DNA of 64,000 nucleotides from Amaurobius ferox. Taxonomy: Eukaryota; Arthropoda; Arachnida; Araneae; Amaurobiidae. The stretch spans positions 31,140,857 through 31,204,856 of the forward strand of contig OX578155.1 in assembly GCA_951213105.1 (NCBI GenBank). The letters run 5' to 3'. A program made the position numbers and the translations under genes. The notes below the pieces were generated by a model. It was not told the DNA's origin. It made no database searches and was given only the letters and a program-made list of their open reading frames with translations. Shown here one piece after another: positions 1-12,463 of this stretch; position 1 is the first letter of the stretch; every line of letters starts with the position of its first letter.

Positions 1-338
1 AAATAGGATTAAAAAGTTGCGATACACGTACGGAATACAATATAAAATGGGCATAAGGTGCCTTTAATAAACATAATACATATAACACAAGCATTTTAAA
101 CTGTATGCTGTATATAATTTTTTTCCCGTAAATGAAGCATTTTTATCATTGATCAAGTCGTAATAATAATAATATATTTTATTTAATTCTTTAGTTTAAA
201 ATCATATCAAAAGCAAATAAATATGTGTGTATGAAGTAAAATACATGACGAAATGTATGTAAGGAAAATGTAAACACGTATAATCTCGAAGACGACAGAT
301 TTTGTCTTAAACTGTCAAACTTCAAAGTGTATACTAGG
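1..338. other. AT-rich flank, nothing recognised
   Basis: No coding potential, repeat or RNA gene is evident. The stretch is A/T-rich and leads into the compact promoter-like cluster that follows. Confidence 0.5.
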
Positions 339-372
339 CTCCGCCCATGACGTCATTTAACTTAACCAATAG
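339..372 (+). promoter_or_regulatory. Promoter-like cluster: GC box, CRE palindrome, CCAAT box
   Basis: Within 34 bp lie CTCCGCCC (339-346), the perfect palindrome ATGACGTCAT (347-356, a consensus CRE for CREB/ATF-type bZIP factors) and CCAATAG (366-372). The next 60 bp are unusually G/C-rich for this window. There is no obvious TATA box, which suits a housekeeping-type initiator region. The cluster lies about 0.93 kb upstream of the first zinc-finger ATG, so the 5' UTR would be long or contain an intron. The same three words recur beside the second zinc-finger gene. Confidence 0.5.
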
Positions 373-1288
373 CGAAGAACCGGCCTCACAGCAGGGGGGT
401 ATAGCGCGTACGTTTTTGGAACAGGCGCAACCATGAAGGGTTGAGAGTAGGAGTGGCCACTAGAGCCATTACTTTTCTAGAGACACTGAGAGTTTTCTAA
501 TGGTATCGCCATCTGGTGTATATTTTGAAAATTAAATTGTTTTAAAATAAATGCATTTGAGTTTGAAAAAAAAATTTCATTTTAACTAGTTTCATTTGTA
601 TTGAAAATACATTTTTAAAAATGCAATCAGTGTTAATTTTTTTTTCATCTCTAAGAATTAGAATAGAATTACTTATTCATTAATGTTCAAAATATAGCCT
701 TATAAGAATTTCGGGATATGAACTTATTAAAATCTTTATAACATTATCTGTAATTTTATTTTATTTGATGTATTCCTGCTATGAAGTCGAGTCCAGGACA
801 ATTTGTAAATGGTCTCCAATTTTTAGTTGTTAGATTAGTCTCCAAAAAGTATCTAAATATGATGCTGTCATATGTAGTTAAGTACTAATTGTTTATTAAA
901 CTGTCGAATAAAATAAAGCAAAACTATATTGACATGGTCGCAAGTTATCATGGTGAGACTGTGTAGAGCACAACTTTTAATGAGAAATATAGGTTTCTGG
1001 GAATCCCCAATTTGTGAGACTCCTAAATCATAAGCATCATAATTAATCTGTTAATTACTGTCTTAATTTTTCATTGCTAGAAGAAATATACTAATAATTA
1101 GAAATCTACAGTCAAGGCTGCATTGTTAGAGTTTTTAAGTACCTGATGTTATTCTCAGTGATCATAATTTCTTGTTAGAGGATTGTACATGAGTGTATTT
1201 GCATGCTCAATAGATACTCAGGCTTTGTCATTTAAATAATTGTATCGCTAACACTACACCAACTGTCTTTTCAAGTGAAGTTTGCCAA
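373..1288 (+). other. Leader or first-intron region of the zinc-finger gene
   Basis: A GC-richer start (to about 480) is followed by AT-rich sequence with no long open frame. If transcription starts near 400-450 this would be 5' UTR and/or an intron ending before 1289. I could not fix a splice pair with confidence. Confidence 0.3.
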
Positions 1289-2869
1289 ATGGATGTCAAT
1301 ACAATTAGTAAAACCATCAGATATCGTCAGCATGTATACAAAACTCCCTATGTTTGTGAATTCTGCCCAGCAGCATTTACGTACAAGATAAGTCTGAATT
1401 ATCATTTACATTTACATAGTGAAAAAAAACCATTTTTTTGTAACATTTGTCAAAAGAGTTTCTTCATTAAGTACAGTTTTACTCGTCATTTACGTCATGC
1501 ACATACACAAAAGAAATTATATGCTTGTAAAATATGCCAAAGAGAATTTTCAAGGAAAACAATTTTGATTATTCATCAATCTAAGCACTCATGTAAAGAA
1601 CTATACACATGTGATTTATGTGAAATAAGTTTTCCGTCAATATGTTCTTTCAATATTCATAATCATATTCATAATACAAAAAAAACATTTATTTGTGATA
1701 TATGCAAAGCAAAGTTTTCATGGAGGGCTAGTTTAGTTGTTCATTATGGTGAGCATGCTATACAAAATGATGATTTTCACACAAATTCCAATGCAAAGGT
1801 TAATTTAAAGAGTAATTTACAAAAATATTATGAAGAAAAATCATTTTTGTGTGTTCAATGCCAAAAGGCATTTTCTTCAAAGGGTCGTTTAAAGCAACAT
1901 TTAAGAACACATGAAAAAAGAGTTTTGTGTATTCACTGTTCTAAATTGTTTTCTACAAAGTCTCGTTTAAATCAACACTTAAAAACACATTCTGTAGAGA
2001 AACCTTTTGTATGCGATGTCTGCCAAAAAAATTTCAGATGTATATCTAGTTTAAATAGCCATAAACAAATGCATTCAGGACAAAAACCATTTGAGTGCAA
2101 TTTTTGTCAAAAAAGATTCCCTTTTAAGTCTAGTTTAAATTCTCATTTACGGGTACATGCAAAAAGAAAACTATTTGCATGTGATGTTTGTCCAAAGGTT
2201 TTAACTTCAAAGCTAGGTTTTAAGCATCATTTATTTTTGCATACAGGAGAGAAACCATTTATGTGTGATTTTTGTCAAAAGAGTTTCACAAAAAATGCAG
2301 CTTTAAAGATGCATTTACGACACCATACTGGAGAGAAACCTTATGTGTGTGATTTCTGTCAAAGGGAATTCACTTTAAAGTCTAATTTACGAAGACATAC
2401 AATGACTCATTTACAAAAACAAATAAGAAAGAAACAATTTGTATGTGATATTTGTCAAAAGAATTTCACAACAAAGGTAGGTTTAAATTCTCATTTACTA
2501 TTACATAAAGGAGAGAAACCATTTATGTGTGATATTTGCCAAAAGGGATTTACTTTAAAGTCTAATTTACAAAGACATGCAAAGTCTCATTTACAGGGGC
2601 AAATAAAAAAGAAACTATTTGTATGTGATGTTTGTCTAAAAGATTTCACCACAAAGAGATGTTTAAATGATCATTTACTATTACATAAAGGAGAGAAACC
2701 ATTTGTGTGTGACTTTTGTCAAAAAAGTTTTGTTAAATTATCATGTTTAAAATCTCATTTACGAAAACATACTGGTGAGAAATATGTATGTGATTTTTGT
2801 CAGAAGGCTTTTGCTAGTGAGGCATATTTAAATTCTCATATACGAGCACACACAGCAATAAAATCATAA
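1289..2869 (+). CDS. C2H2 zinc-finger protein, 17 fingers
   Basis: Predicted 526-residue nuclear DNA-binding protein made almost entirely of C2H2 (Kruppel-type) fingers: I count 17 C-x2-C...H-x3/4-H units between residues 21 and 521. Each coordinates one zinc ion in this family. TGEKP-type linkers join several fingers (for example after fingers 10, 11 and 16); others have degenerate linkers, and residues 166-185 form a longer gap between fingers 5 and 6. There is no BTB, ZAD, KRAB or SCAN-like domain: finger 1 begins 20 residues from the start. The ATG has A at -3 and G at +4, a good Kozak context. The frame is uninterrupted and single-exon. An AATAAA follows at 2907. Fingers 12-15 contain an exact 60-residue duplication. 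Targets cannot be predicted from sequence by eye. A role as a transcription factor is inferred from the family only. Confidence 0.88.
   Translation: MDVNTISKTIRYRQHVYKTPYVCEFCPAAFTYKISLNYHLHLHSEKKPFFCNICQKSFFIKYSFTRHLRHAHTQKKLYACKICQREFSRKTILIIHQSKHSCKELYTCDLCEISFPSICSFNIHNHIHNTKKTFICDICKAKFSWRASLVVHYGEHAIQNDDFHTNSNAKVNLKSNLQKYYEEKSFLCVQCQKAFSSKGRLKQHLRTHEKRVLCIHCSKLFSTKSRLNQHLKTHSVEKPFVCDVCQKNFRCISSLNSHKQMHSGQKPFECNFCQKRFPFKSSLNSHLRVHAKRKLFACDVCPKVLTSKLGFKHHLFLHTGEKPFMCDFCQKSFTKNAALKMHLRHHTGEKPYVCDFCQREFTLKSNLRRHTMTHLQKQIRKKQFVCDICQKNFTTKVGLNSHLLLHKGEKPFMCDICQKGFTLKSNLQRHAKSHLQGQIKKKLFVCDVCLKDFTTKRCLNDHLLLHKGEKPFVCDFCQKSFVKLSCLKSHLRKHTGEKYVCDFCQKAFASEAYLNSHIRAHTAIKS
2342..2701 (+). repeat. 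180-bp tandem duplication encoding a two-finger module
   Basis: Fingers 12-13 (residues 352-411) and 14-15 (412-471) are copies of one 60-residue unit. The order is a finger with FTLKSNL, an unusual basic linker of the form HLQ-x-QI-(R/K)-KK, a finger with FTTK, and LLLHKGEKPF. The unit starts at 2342 and again at 2522, exactly 180 bp apart. A third, more diverged phase begins at 2702 with finger 16. Confidence 0.85.
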
Positions 2870-2906
2870 GTATGAATTTAATCAATATTTACAAATACAT
2901 ACTAAA

Positions 2907-2912
2907 AATAAA
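2907..2912 (+). terminator. Possible polyadenylation signal
   Basis: AATAAA lies 38 bp after the stop codon of the first zinc-finger gene. This hexamer is frequent by chance in such AT-rich DNA, so support comes mainly from position. Confidence 0.3.
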
Positions 2913-3237
2913 TTTTCTGTTTGAGATGTTTGATAAAAGGATTTCATTACAAATACCCTATAGCAGGATGTATCTAGGAGATCTGCAACAGAGATTGAGA
3001 GTTTGAAAGTTTATCTGCTGCTTACATGTTGAACGTGACCTCCATGTTTAAAGTTTATATGAAATTGTTTAGAGACCCATTTTGAAAAGACAAAATATAC
3101 ATGTATACATAATAAAATATTTATGTATTTTCATTACATTTATTATGAGCAAATAATAAAACATCATATAATACAAGCAAATATACAAAATACAATGCAT
3201 AATAAAATGACTAATTTCTAAAAATTTGCAGCAACTA

Positions 3238-3311
3238 TACGCACATGCATAATATCCAATCAACACTCTGTTTTTATAAACAGTGTTGATTGGATATTAT
3301 GCATGTGCGTA
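3238..3311. repeat. 29-bp perfect inverted repeat, 16-nt loop
   Basis: Left arm 3238-3266 is the exact reverse complement of right arm 3283-3311, including the core ATGCATAATATCC. The loop is 3267-3282. It lies about 370 bp beyond the stop of the zinc-finger gene. It could be a fold-back relic or a small-RNA precursor; no flanking target duplication is clear. Confidence 0.8.
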
Positions 3312-6300
3312 AGATACTAGATTTGGCTAAGAGAAATGAACCCAATTGGAATGCTTGGTACATTGATATTATATATTTGCTATTATTGTACATTGATATT
3401 ATACATTTGAAGGCTACTATTCTAAACATACTTTCTATTAATTTTAAAGCTAGGTTACTAGAATTTCACATTTTTTAAAGTCTTGGTGCATGACTGTTTC
3501 TCACTCATAGAAATTTCAGATTACCTTTCATAGATTATACCCTGTTTTAAGTTACTAATCTCTATCGATGATGTAAAAAATTAAAATTGTATGGACATCT
3601 AAAATGCTTACAGCTTAGTTATTTTCAGAAGTGCCAACTGTTAACAATTATTATCAATTCATTAAATCTGTTTCATTTTCAACTTTCCTATGGTCAAGGA
3701 CAGTTCACGCCAGTAAACTGCCCATGAGATTTTTGCACTGAAGATTTTTATTAGGGAGGCTGAACGATTGGCAGAAGTTTTGGTATTACAATTGAAATTT
3801 ATATTAAAATTCACATTTTCATAAGTTTTATTTATTTGTAAGTAAAATAAAATAATTTTATATAAAAATGCAAAGAATGGATGAAATGCATGAAATTTTA
3901 AAATATATTACTTATGTAAGAGGAATACATACAAGATATAACATTTTAAATGTTTTCTTATTTCTAAATTAGATGAACTTTTACAATCATTTTATTAAAT
4001 ATAAAGACATGGTCGCCCATAGGGAAGGTCAAGGGGGATCACACTCCTCCTTGTGCATTCGATATAACAAAAGTGAGCATCAAGTTAGTCAATGTACGTT
4101 ACATGCTTGAGTGCACCACCACTACCACCTTTAGAAAAAGTTTTATGGGTATCTATGTATGAAGTAGAAATATATTAAAATATTATTAGCAAGTGATAGA
4201 AAAAATATATCAGTTTCGTAAATATAAACAGATAGAACTAACAAAATTAAGCAATTCAAAAGAGTGCACTGAAAATTGGTGAGAAATATATTTGGAACGT
4301 AAGTTTTGAACATCATTGCAGTCAACAATGTCCTTAAACAATTTTGTATATTAATGATTTACAAATACTATAAAAATTTAAAAATATTTTAACTATAATA
4401 TGCTATAAATCTGCTAGAAAATTATCAATCACTTCTGTGTAACTGAGTTTCTTGTTAACGTCATTTTTAAAGGGAAATCAGATTTATTCTTTCTAAAATT
4501 CTTAAATATGCAAACGGATGCTTTGCCACATTGTTGCTGTGTAAACTACTAAAGTTTAATTGTAGTCATTATTAGTGTATTTCTTCGTCTTGATATTGTT
4601 TAAAGTTAGGTTAATGTAATGTTATTCATAGAAAATGCCTCATATTTTTTAGTACATATAATTTTTCTCTGCAAAGATTAATTAATACAACCATGTTTGA
4701 CCCAATATAGTGGATCCATTAGTCTTGCCCAGGAAATTTTCTTTCCCAACGTTCTCCCAACCCTCATCTATCCGTCATTGATGAAACATCACATCCCATA
4801 TCCATTGTCTTAAGTTAAGCTGTTTACAAAGAGTTGAAAATGAGGGAAACAATAGCGACACCTTTCTGGAAGCTAGCTTCTAATTCTTTCTTATCAGTCA
4901 GGGAGGAGTTTAACTGTTGGGCAGTTTTACAACCATGTTTTTTCCAATACACCGTAAAAGGTATTCAGCTTCTAGATGCGTTTTAATGGAAAAAATACTT
5001 TGAAACGTATTACTTTAAGCAAGTAAAGTGTAACATTTAAAAAAAAAAAGACGTATATATTCGCAGAGTTATTTTAAAAATTATAATAAATAAAAGTCTC
5101 TTTAAATTGGATTTTAAACAGGGCAGGCTTAGCTTTTTAGCTTCTATGGATGCTACGTCACTGGTTCACGCCCTTCCCTCTGTTGATCAGAAAATTTGAA
5201 TTCAATAAAATGGGATGTTTTTAGCAATACAAAATGATATTTTTTACATTTGGAAACATCAAAATATTAAAAAAATCAAGTTTCTTCAAAAGAATAAATA
5301 ATTTATTTGTTATGAAATAAACATCTTAGGGAAATTAAAAAAAAAAAAAAGTTGCTGTTAAAGTAAAGTGCCTCCGATAATATAATGGGAAAAAGAACCG
5401 AAATATCACAATTACCGTTATTGGAAAGTTAGAGTGAATGATTAAAAGATAAAAATAAAAATATAAATTTATAAAAAATCACTGAAAATCATTGCTAAAC
5501 TTACCCCTTAAATTACAGAAAAATTAGTGGCCGGTCTTCTTAAGAATAAAAGAGGAATAAATAATAATAAATGCTTCATCAGCTTGGAAAAGTAAAAAAT
5601 AAAAAAATCAGTTGAAAAAACTTGGTTGAAAGTCGGGTATATTCAAAAATCTATATGGCAAAAAATCAAAGTTGAAAAAAATTGAATAATTAAAATTTTA
5701 TGGGGGAAAGGAATTTAAAACTGCCCCCAAAAGTATTTGAATGTTTCATGGTGAATGAATTTTTATGATGTCTTGGAAAACAAATATTATAAAACACCTG
5801 AAAAGATCTATAATGAAAATCATTGATAAGATTTAAAACAAGGTTAAAAAAATTAGTGAATGTTTAAAATAATCAGATAATGGATAAATGAAAAATCTAA
5901 ATTTGAAAAATTTTTAAGAAATAAGAAAATGGGGATACTGACAATGGCCTATAAAAAGCAATTTTTTAAAAAATAATTAGTTTCAGAAAAAAAAAGACAC
6001 TTAAAATAAGTTTCAAAAAATTATTAAATGTTAAAAATGATAGTATTAATAAATGTGTATTAACAGTATTACTCATTGAAAAATTAAAAATATTTTTGTG
6101 AATTTGTCTTTGTATTATCATCAGAAAAAAATAAGTTTTATATTTTGCCAGTCTCTTAAATTTTCCATAATTTTTTTAAATCCACTTCTTCCACCTCAAA
6201 AGCCAAATAATAGATTGTATGAAAGTAGATCTATTAAGGGGAGTTTTTCTTCCTAACAATCAGAGATACCTCATTGGTTGAAGTACATGCCAGCTCAAGA

Positions 6301-7383
6301 TATGGGGGAGAAGGATTGGTTGTTATGTCTACTGTATAATAAATCTGTAAGTGTAATATATTTGTAAATTTCCAAATTATTATATAACATTTAAACACAA
6401 TTTTGCATAATATTAAGCAAGTTGAAAAAATGTAGCACATTTACAATTGTCAACAACTGGCCATTAAACTTCATGAACCTACCGGCGCATGACAACTAAC
6501 TAAAAATGAGAATTAAGCTTTAACATGCGTGAGCATCTATATGTTGTAACATATATGTAGTCTGTTTACTTGTTCAATTCAAATAAACTACAGTGATATT
6601 TACTTCATATTTGATTATGTTTTCCCCTAAAACTAAAGGAAGATTCATAGTAGTAGCTACTCTCTTTCCCACATAAGTTTCACTTCTACCGTGGAGTCAT
6701 CAGCACACATATATTTTTGTTTTATTTTTGAAGCAATTCATTTTGAACTATGATGCTTTAAAAGCAGAAAAATGCTCATGTAGTTTGGTACTCGATTGTG
6801 TATAAGTTGGTTTCCAATAAAGATAAAGAAAAAAATATAACTCTACTGAAAGGTTATTTTGTAAGTTTCCATATGCTATATAACATGGTGAAGTAATGCT
6901 AATTTAACATTTCAAGGTCATTAAAATTTAAATTCCACCACGAATTTTATAGAAACTGTGAATTTAAAAATCTGAAAATAATATATAGAGACACAGTAAT
7001 CAAAAAAGTGCAGTAATCAATATGTGCTATAAATTTCATCATGGGACCAAAATAGGATCACATACAAATAATTATTCTTGTATGTAGTAGGTCATCTATG
7101 AAACATGAAAAAAAAAATTCATAAAGGCTCATACATATTCAATGAATTTTTGAAAAAACATCAGAAAATTCTATCATGTTAAATAAACAATCATTTTTAT
7201 AAATCATTTATTAGAAAACAAATCATCAGGTTTTGGCTAATAAAGTTGTCAAAGCCAAGAATTTTCAATTTGTGTAAAAATAATTCAATGCTTAGTGTTC
7301 TTCATATAATGTATCTATACATAAAATTTTATAAATGTGCATTTGGGGAATACGTTCATCTGTGTGTGTTGGTGAGTTCTAGT
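3312..7383. other. AT-rich intergenic stretch
   Basis: Only short, low-complexity open frames occur. A segment at about 4245-4320 matches 39630-39715 (shared core GTGAGAAATATAT), so part of this stretch is interspersed repeat. Nothing else is recognised. Confidence 0.5.
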
Positions 7384-7578
7384 TCTTCTTCGACCCAGAC
7401 CGTCCAACCTACCCAAAGGTGCAAGGTATCTGTTTGGACGGCCAGGAAGTACCACACAATTTAGATTGGAACCCAGTGAGGGAGTCATCCACAGGGATCA
7501 TACTCTTTCATTTTAATTCTTCTCAGAAGGCCTTACGGACCCATATGTTTAATGTGGCACTGCAACAGTTTCAGTAAA
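7384..7578 (-). mobile_element. SINE copy, 5'-truncated, antisense
   Basis: Read on the minus strand, this matches the body and 3' end of the tRNA-derived SINE at 48089-48380: the block around GTCCGTAAGGCCTTC, then TTCCA-TCTAAATTG, GGCCGTCCAAACAGATACC and GGTCTGGGTCGAAGAAG. The (GAA)n tail lies at 7384. The tRNA-like head is missing, so the copy is 5'-truncated and diverged. Confidence 0.75.
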
Positions 7579-8052
7579 GGTAGGAAGGTGAGTTGTAGTT
7601 ATCACATCTATGCAGCTCATCAACACACACAGACAGACATATTTCCAAAATTATTTGAAATGAGTTCAGGAAGTTATAAAACATTCTTATCTGTCAAAAT
7701 CTTGAATTTGAAAATTTGGGGGAAATAATGCTGTTTTTGCAGTTGTATGAGAAAATAAGAATGACAGCCATTTTGATTTCATAGCCAGATTTTTTTCACT
7801 ATGAATTTTAGCTCTTCTAAAGGTATAAATTATTTTTTGTCATTCATTTCATGGGAAAAGGGAGTGTTGGTGCCTTTAGAACTATAAACGAAGAATCTCT
7901 TTGAGTACCATTTCCATGTTTGAAGAATTTGCAAAAGTATATATGTACTTCAAAAATTGTTCCAGGAGAAATCTAACATCTGGTATCATCCTAGTCTTTA
8001 GTAAGAAAATTAGTGATAATGGAAACATATAGTGGTTAACCAATAGAGGAGA

Positions 8053-8288
8053 CCTTAGAGGAGAGATACGAAGTAGAGTGGTTAACCTTAGAGGAGATAT
8101 AGTGGTTAACTTTAGAGGAGATATAGTTGTTAACCTTATATAGTGGTTAACCTTAGAGGAGAGATACGAAGTAGAGTGGTTAACCTTAGTGGTTAACCTT
8201 AGAGGAGATATAGTGGTTAACTTTAGAGGAGATATAGTTGTTAACCTTATATACTGGTTAACCTTAGAGGAGAGATACGAAGTAGAGT
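8053..8288. repeat. Higher-order minisatellite (98/111-bp units)
   Basis: Copy 1 is 8053-8150 (98 bp), copy 2 is 8151-8261 (111 bp, with an extra GTGGTTAACCTTA) and partial copy 3 is 8262-8288. Each higher-order unit is built from about 22-bp variants of GTGGTTAACCTTAGAGGAGA plus a GATACGAAGTAGAGT segment. The 153-codon minus-strand open frame across it (7882-8343) is a by-product of the repeat. Confidence 0.9.
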
Positions 8289-8992
8289 TACTATAATCCT
8301 TGATTTGGTGTTCCATCGTTAAATAACATGAATCTCCTGTCATTTCAGTGTTATTTTAATGGACATTTGTCAAGTTAACTATTTAAAAGAGGTTAAAATG
8401 GTTTTATCATGCTGCTGTTACAATTGTACAGAAATACAAGTAAAAGGAGGATCCATAACGTTTCATTGTTATTTATAACTATTCATTAATTTTTTGTTAT
8501 TGTGTAGTTTTTGGTATTAAGTTCACTATTGAACAGCCTGGCTGATCTAAATTTGTGATTTGCATTGTAGCAAGCTATATAATATTGCTTTTTTTTTATG
8601 AATTCTTATATTTTGATGTACTATTTACACTTTTTTGCCATTTTTTAATAAAAGAAACGGGTTTTTAGTCAAATTTGTTTAAATGATTTTCATACATACA
8701 AAATTATTCAAACGGTTCGTTTTGGCGACCGAATTATTCACCAAATGGCTCTGTAAAAATAAAAGCTAAACATATTTCTGCTATATTTACTTGCAACGTG
8801 CTAAATAAGTTTCATGTCGCCATCTACTAGATATGAAAGGAAACTAGCTCATTATCATAAGACGTCAAATATGTGTGCCCATGTGGACAAAGCGCACTTC
8901 AAACACAATTCTGAGAATCGACATCTTTGACAAACATTCACTGACCGTCTGTACACACCTTAATACTAACAAGCACTATATTTTTTTTTTGT

Positions 8993-9009
8993 GGGGGGGG
9001 GGGGGGGGG
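8993..9009. repeat. Poly-G tract (17 G)
   Basis: An uninterrupted run of 17 G preceded by a T run. It is one of five G or C homopolymers of 12 bp or more in the window. Confidence 0.9.
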
Positions 9010-9539
9010 ATTCTTAAAATACACACCAAAAAGATATTTTCGTAGGCACTTATTTCAGGCAAGTATTTCTTGTTATGTTAGAGATGCCAATCACCAAACA
9101 CACTGAGTAATAGATAGATCCGCCAAATGTGGCAGTTCTTCTGCCTGTAGTCATGTGATTAACTGCAGAACAAGTTCTTAATCTAATGGGCTAAATCATT
9201 CTACTTCTTATTCCTGCTCTAAGTGAAGAACTCCTGCTTGTCTAGAAACCAGCATCCTTATCCATTACTGTCAATCTTAATAATAAATTTTTAAAGCACC
9301 CTAGTAGATGGATTAAAAATTTTTGCTATGCTACTTTTTTAATTTATAGCTGACTAGCTATCTTCAATAACCTGCACAGTCTTTTTATGAAAATGCTGTT
9401 AACTTGCGATAGCTTTCTTGTAATAGCTGTCCACTACATATATGTGTACGCTTGTGAAATTGGAGTTTTTAATTCATAAATATAAAAAAGAATGTATATT
9501 AGATCTATGTCTGTGTCATCTGTAGAGGAAAAATGTAAA

Positions 9540-9925
9540 CAATATATGGCCATGGAATTTGGTACAGTGGTACCTGAACTCCTGAGTAGAAACACCTCAT
9601 TGAGATTTTTTTTAAATTCAAAGTAGTTTTTCAGTTTATTTAATATTCAAGTGCCATTTTGTGCACAAATTGGTTCCTTAGCGATTAAAACATTATCACA
9701 ATTTCATTGATTCTGATATAAAAAATGCTCCTTGATATAAAAAAAAAAATAGTTTTTTAATATTTCCCCAATACATAGACCACATACATTTTCACAATAC
9801 ATAGGACTTTCTCATTCATATTCCATATTAGAGTGAATTACTCTGGTCCTAAATAAGCACCAGCTACTTAAATAATGCAAATACAGATAACACCACTCAA
9901 TTTCCAAATTGCCTGTTTTGAACCA
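9540..9925. repeat. Interspersed repeat family D, copy 1 (rearranged)
   Basis: 9540-9745 is a direct, diverged copy of 10400-10625 and 17835-18085 (shared cores ACAAATTGG-TCCTTAG and TTTCCATTTT-ACAT). 9837-9925 is the inverted counterpart of 11065-11160 (shared AATAACACCACTCAATTTCC). Nearby 10000-10080 carries several near-copies of CCCTAAATAAGC. It has no coding capacity and I could not assign a class. Confidence 0.6.
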
Positions 9926-10289
9926 ACATCATTCCAGCATTCTTTTTTTATTTTTCATGTGCAATCATGCCAATCATACAATGCAAGTGCAATACGCTCT
10001 AAATAAGCTTCTTTAATGTGCCCTAAATAACCTCTAATATGCCCTAAGTAAGCTTTTTTGATACACCCTAAATAAGTGTACTGCAATTTGCCATGCTTAT
10101 ACACAAACATCTGGTTCATTGATTGTTGACAAAAAATATATAATCTTTTAAATTTGTGAAGTTAGAGAACCAATATTGAGTTTGAATAAGAAGTTTGAAT
10201 TTTAGATGGCTTGAAATAAACACAAATAAAAAGAAACACTTGAAGTCGAAAAATAAAGTTCCTTTACCCCTGAAGTAAAATTAAAAAAA

Positions 10290-11160
10290 AAAAAATGCCA
10301 TCTCAGCGAGTTTTCATCTGATTGAAGTCAAATTTCCATAAAACATTTGTAAATAAAAGAATATGTGCATATGTTGTCTGTAGTGGGAAATCAAAGCTTC
10401 AGACAGAGATGAAATTTAGTACAAAGGTACTTTAAGATTCGAATACATCCGAGAAAGATTTAAAAAAAATTTGAATTAATTTTTTAGTTATGTTTTACAC
10501 TATTTTCACACAAATTGGATCCTTAGTAATCGAAAATATTGTCATAGAGTTTCCATCTTGACATTATCTGAAAAATAAAAAAATGTTTAACAAACTAATG
10601 ATTTTTGAACCAAATCCATGGAATAATTCCTTCATATTTATTTATCTATTTTTAAATACATCAAAATTTGTATTTTTTAGGTTATCAGATATTTTCTTCA
10701 CCACATCTGAAAAAGGAAAATTAGTACAATTCTATAGTTTGACAAAAATGTGTATATATCTTCATATTCTAAGAATGTTTTTTTCTACTACATTATATTT
10801 TTGTGTGTGTGTGTGTGTGTGTGAATTTTCAAGCAAATGCAAGAAAATTGTAATTGTAGATTCTATTAATGAAATGCATATTTTCCTCACCAGTAGACAT
10901 TTGTACACATATATCTGTCAATGCCTTGGAACTCACAGTACAGTTTAAGCCACACCTTTTCTCCTAGAGAAAGGATACAATTTTATTTCTTTCATTATTA
11001 TTATTATTATTGTGCTTTCTGGTTGTGAAGTGCATGTGTGGAAATTTGGATTGAAACAGAAGGAGGAAGTAATTTGGAAATTGAGTGGTGTTATTTGTAA
11101 ATGTATTATCTAAATAATGGGCACTTATTTAAGACCTATGCAATGTCAGGTAATTCATTT
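10290..11160 (+). repeat. Interspersed repeat family D, copy 2
   Basis: 10400-10625 matches family D copies 1 and 3. 11065-11160 (AAATTGAGTGGTGTTATTTG, then CTTATTTAAGACC) is the 3' end shared with 19715-19800. A (GT)n microsatellite (10802-10822) and an (ATT)n run (about 10996-11012) lie inside. The 121-codon open frame at 10583-10948 spans the microsatellite and is not regarded as a gene. Confidence 0.55.
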
Positions 11161-12463
11161 TAGTATTGAAATAATTATAAATTCCAAAACATGAAAATTT
11201 ATTTTTTAAATTCATGAATTTAGAAAATAGCACTCAGTCATCTAGACAAAAGTCCAGGAATAGACCACTTGTGTCTGAAATGTGAGCACAGTTGCAATGG
11301 ATAAATTAAAATTAATTCAAGTTTTTAAAAGAATTTCATCCTGAAAAGTTGAATCTGAGTGCATATGACACAAAACTAAGGAAACAATTTACCACTTCCT
11401 CCAATGTCTGCCCAGCCTCTAAACGGCCGATAACTTGCCGCCTCAAAGATTCTTTGCAAATGATACTTTTGAGCCATAAAAAACTGTTTTGAGTCAATAA
11501 ACACTAAAATCAAATCCTGAATTGTAAAAGTTTGCAAGGAAGCATACTTCGCACACAGCACTTGCACCACTTATTTTTAGGTATGTAAAAGTAATTTTGG
11601 GCACCAGTATATATCAATGCCAATTTTACAACCATAGCCTAGTTCAAACTATCATTTTTCCACATATACTATGCTAATGACCATTGTTCCAGATGTTTTT
11701 GTTTCTTATAATGCTAGAACAACCATAAATGTTTAATAATTTATGTTCCAATCATATAAATTGCAGAAAATTCCATCCAATTCTAGTTTAACCCTACATG
11801 CATTTATCAAGTTCACACATCACTGGTGGTTATTTTTTCATAAGTATTTAGAAAGTCTTAAAACATGCTTTCTTCGAAATCTTGAATTTGAAAAATTTCA
11901 GGAAAGCGATATATTCTTAATGCAACAGTGTAAGAAAGTAAAAATCTTAATATCCCATCTGGGCTCACATTTTTTTACTTTTGCTGTATTATACAGCAGA
12001 AGTTAATAATACAGTATATGTTACAGTAAAAGTTAATATACAGTATATTATCAGAATCTGGCAAAAAAACAATATAAAATTTCAAAACAGTCATCTTCAT
12101 TGGTTAGCTCCCTAGCAATATCCAAATGTCGAAATTATTATGCCATATAGATCTAGGTTGAAAAGAAAAATTAGGCCACACAGACATGGCATATTTAAAA
12201 ATATGTGACACTATGAAATTTTAGAAAATTTAGACTTTATAAAAATGGTTCAGTCTGCTATTTAAGAAATTTTGAGTTCGGCTAAGCTTTAGTTATGTTA
12301 GGTTGGTTTGGCTTAACCAGACCCTCAAGAGATTAGGTGACAAAATGTGTGCCTAACTCTTTAGCCACAGTAGTTGCCTTTTATAAGAATTACATTAATT
12401 TCACTTCCTTTGATTTTATAAGAATTACTTTGTTTCTATAGGAATCAAAGTAATTCGTATTTA

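Noticed and set aside
7882..8343. 153-codon open frame on minus with repeated LTTISPL peptide
   Set aside because: Fully explained by translation of the minisatellite at 8053-8288.
10583..10948. 121-codon open frame on +
   Set aside because: Runs through repeat family D and a GT microsatellite; no recognisable domain.
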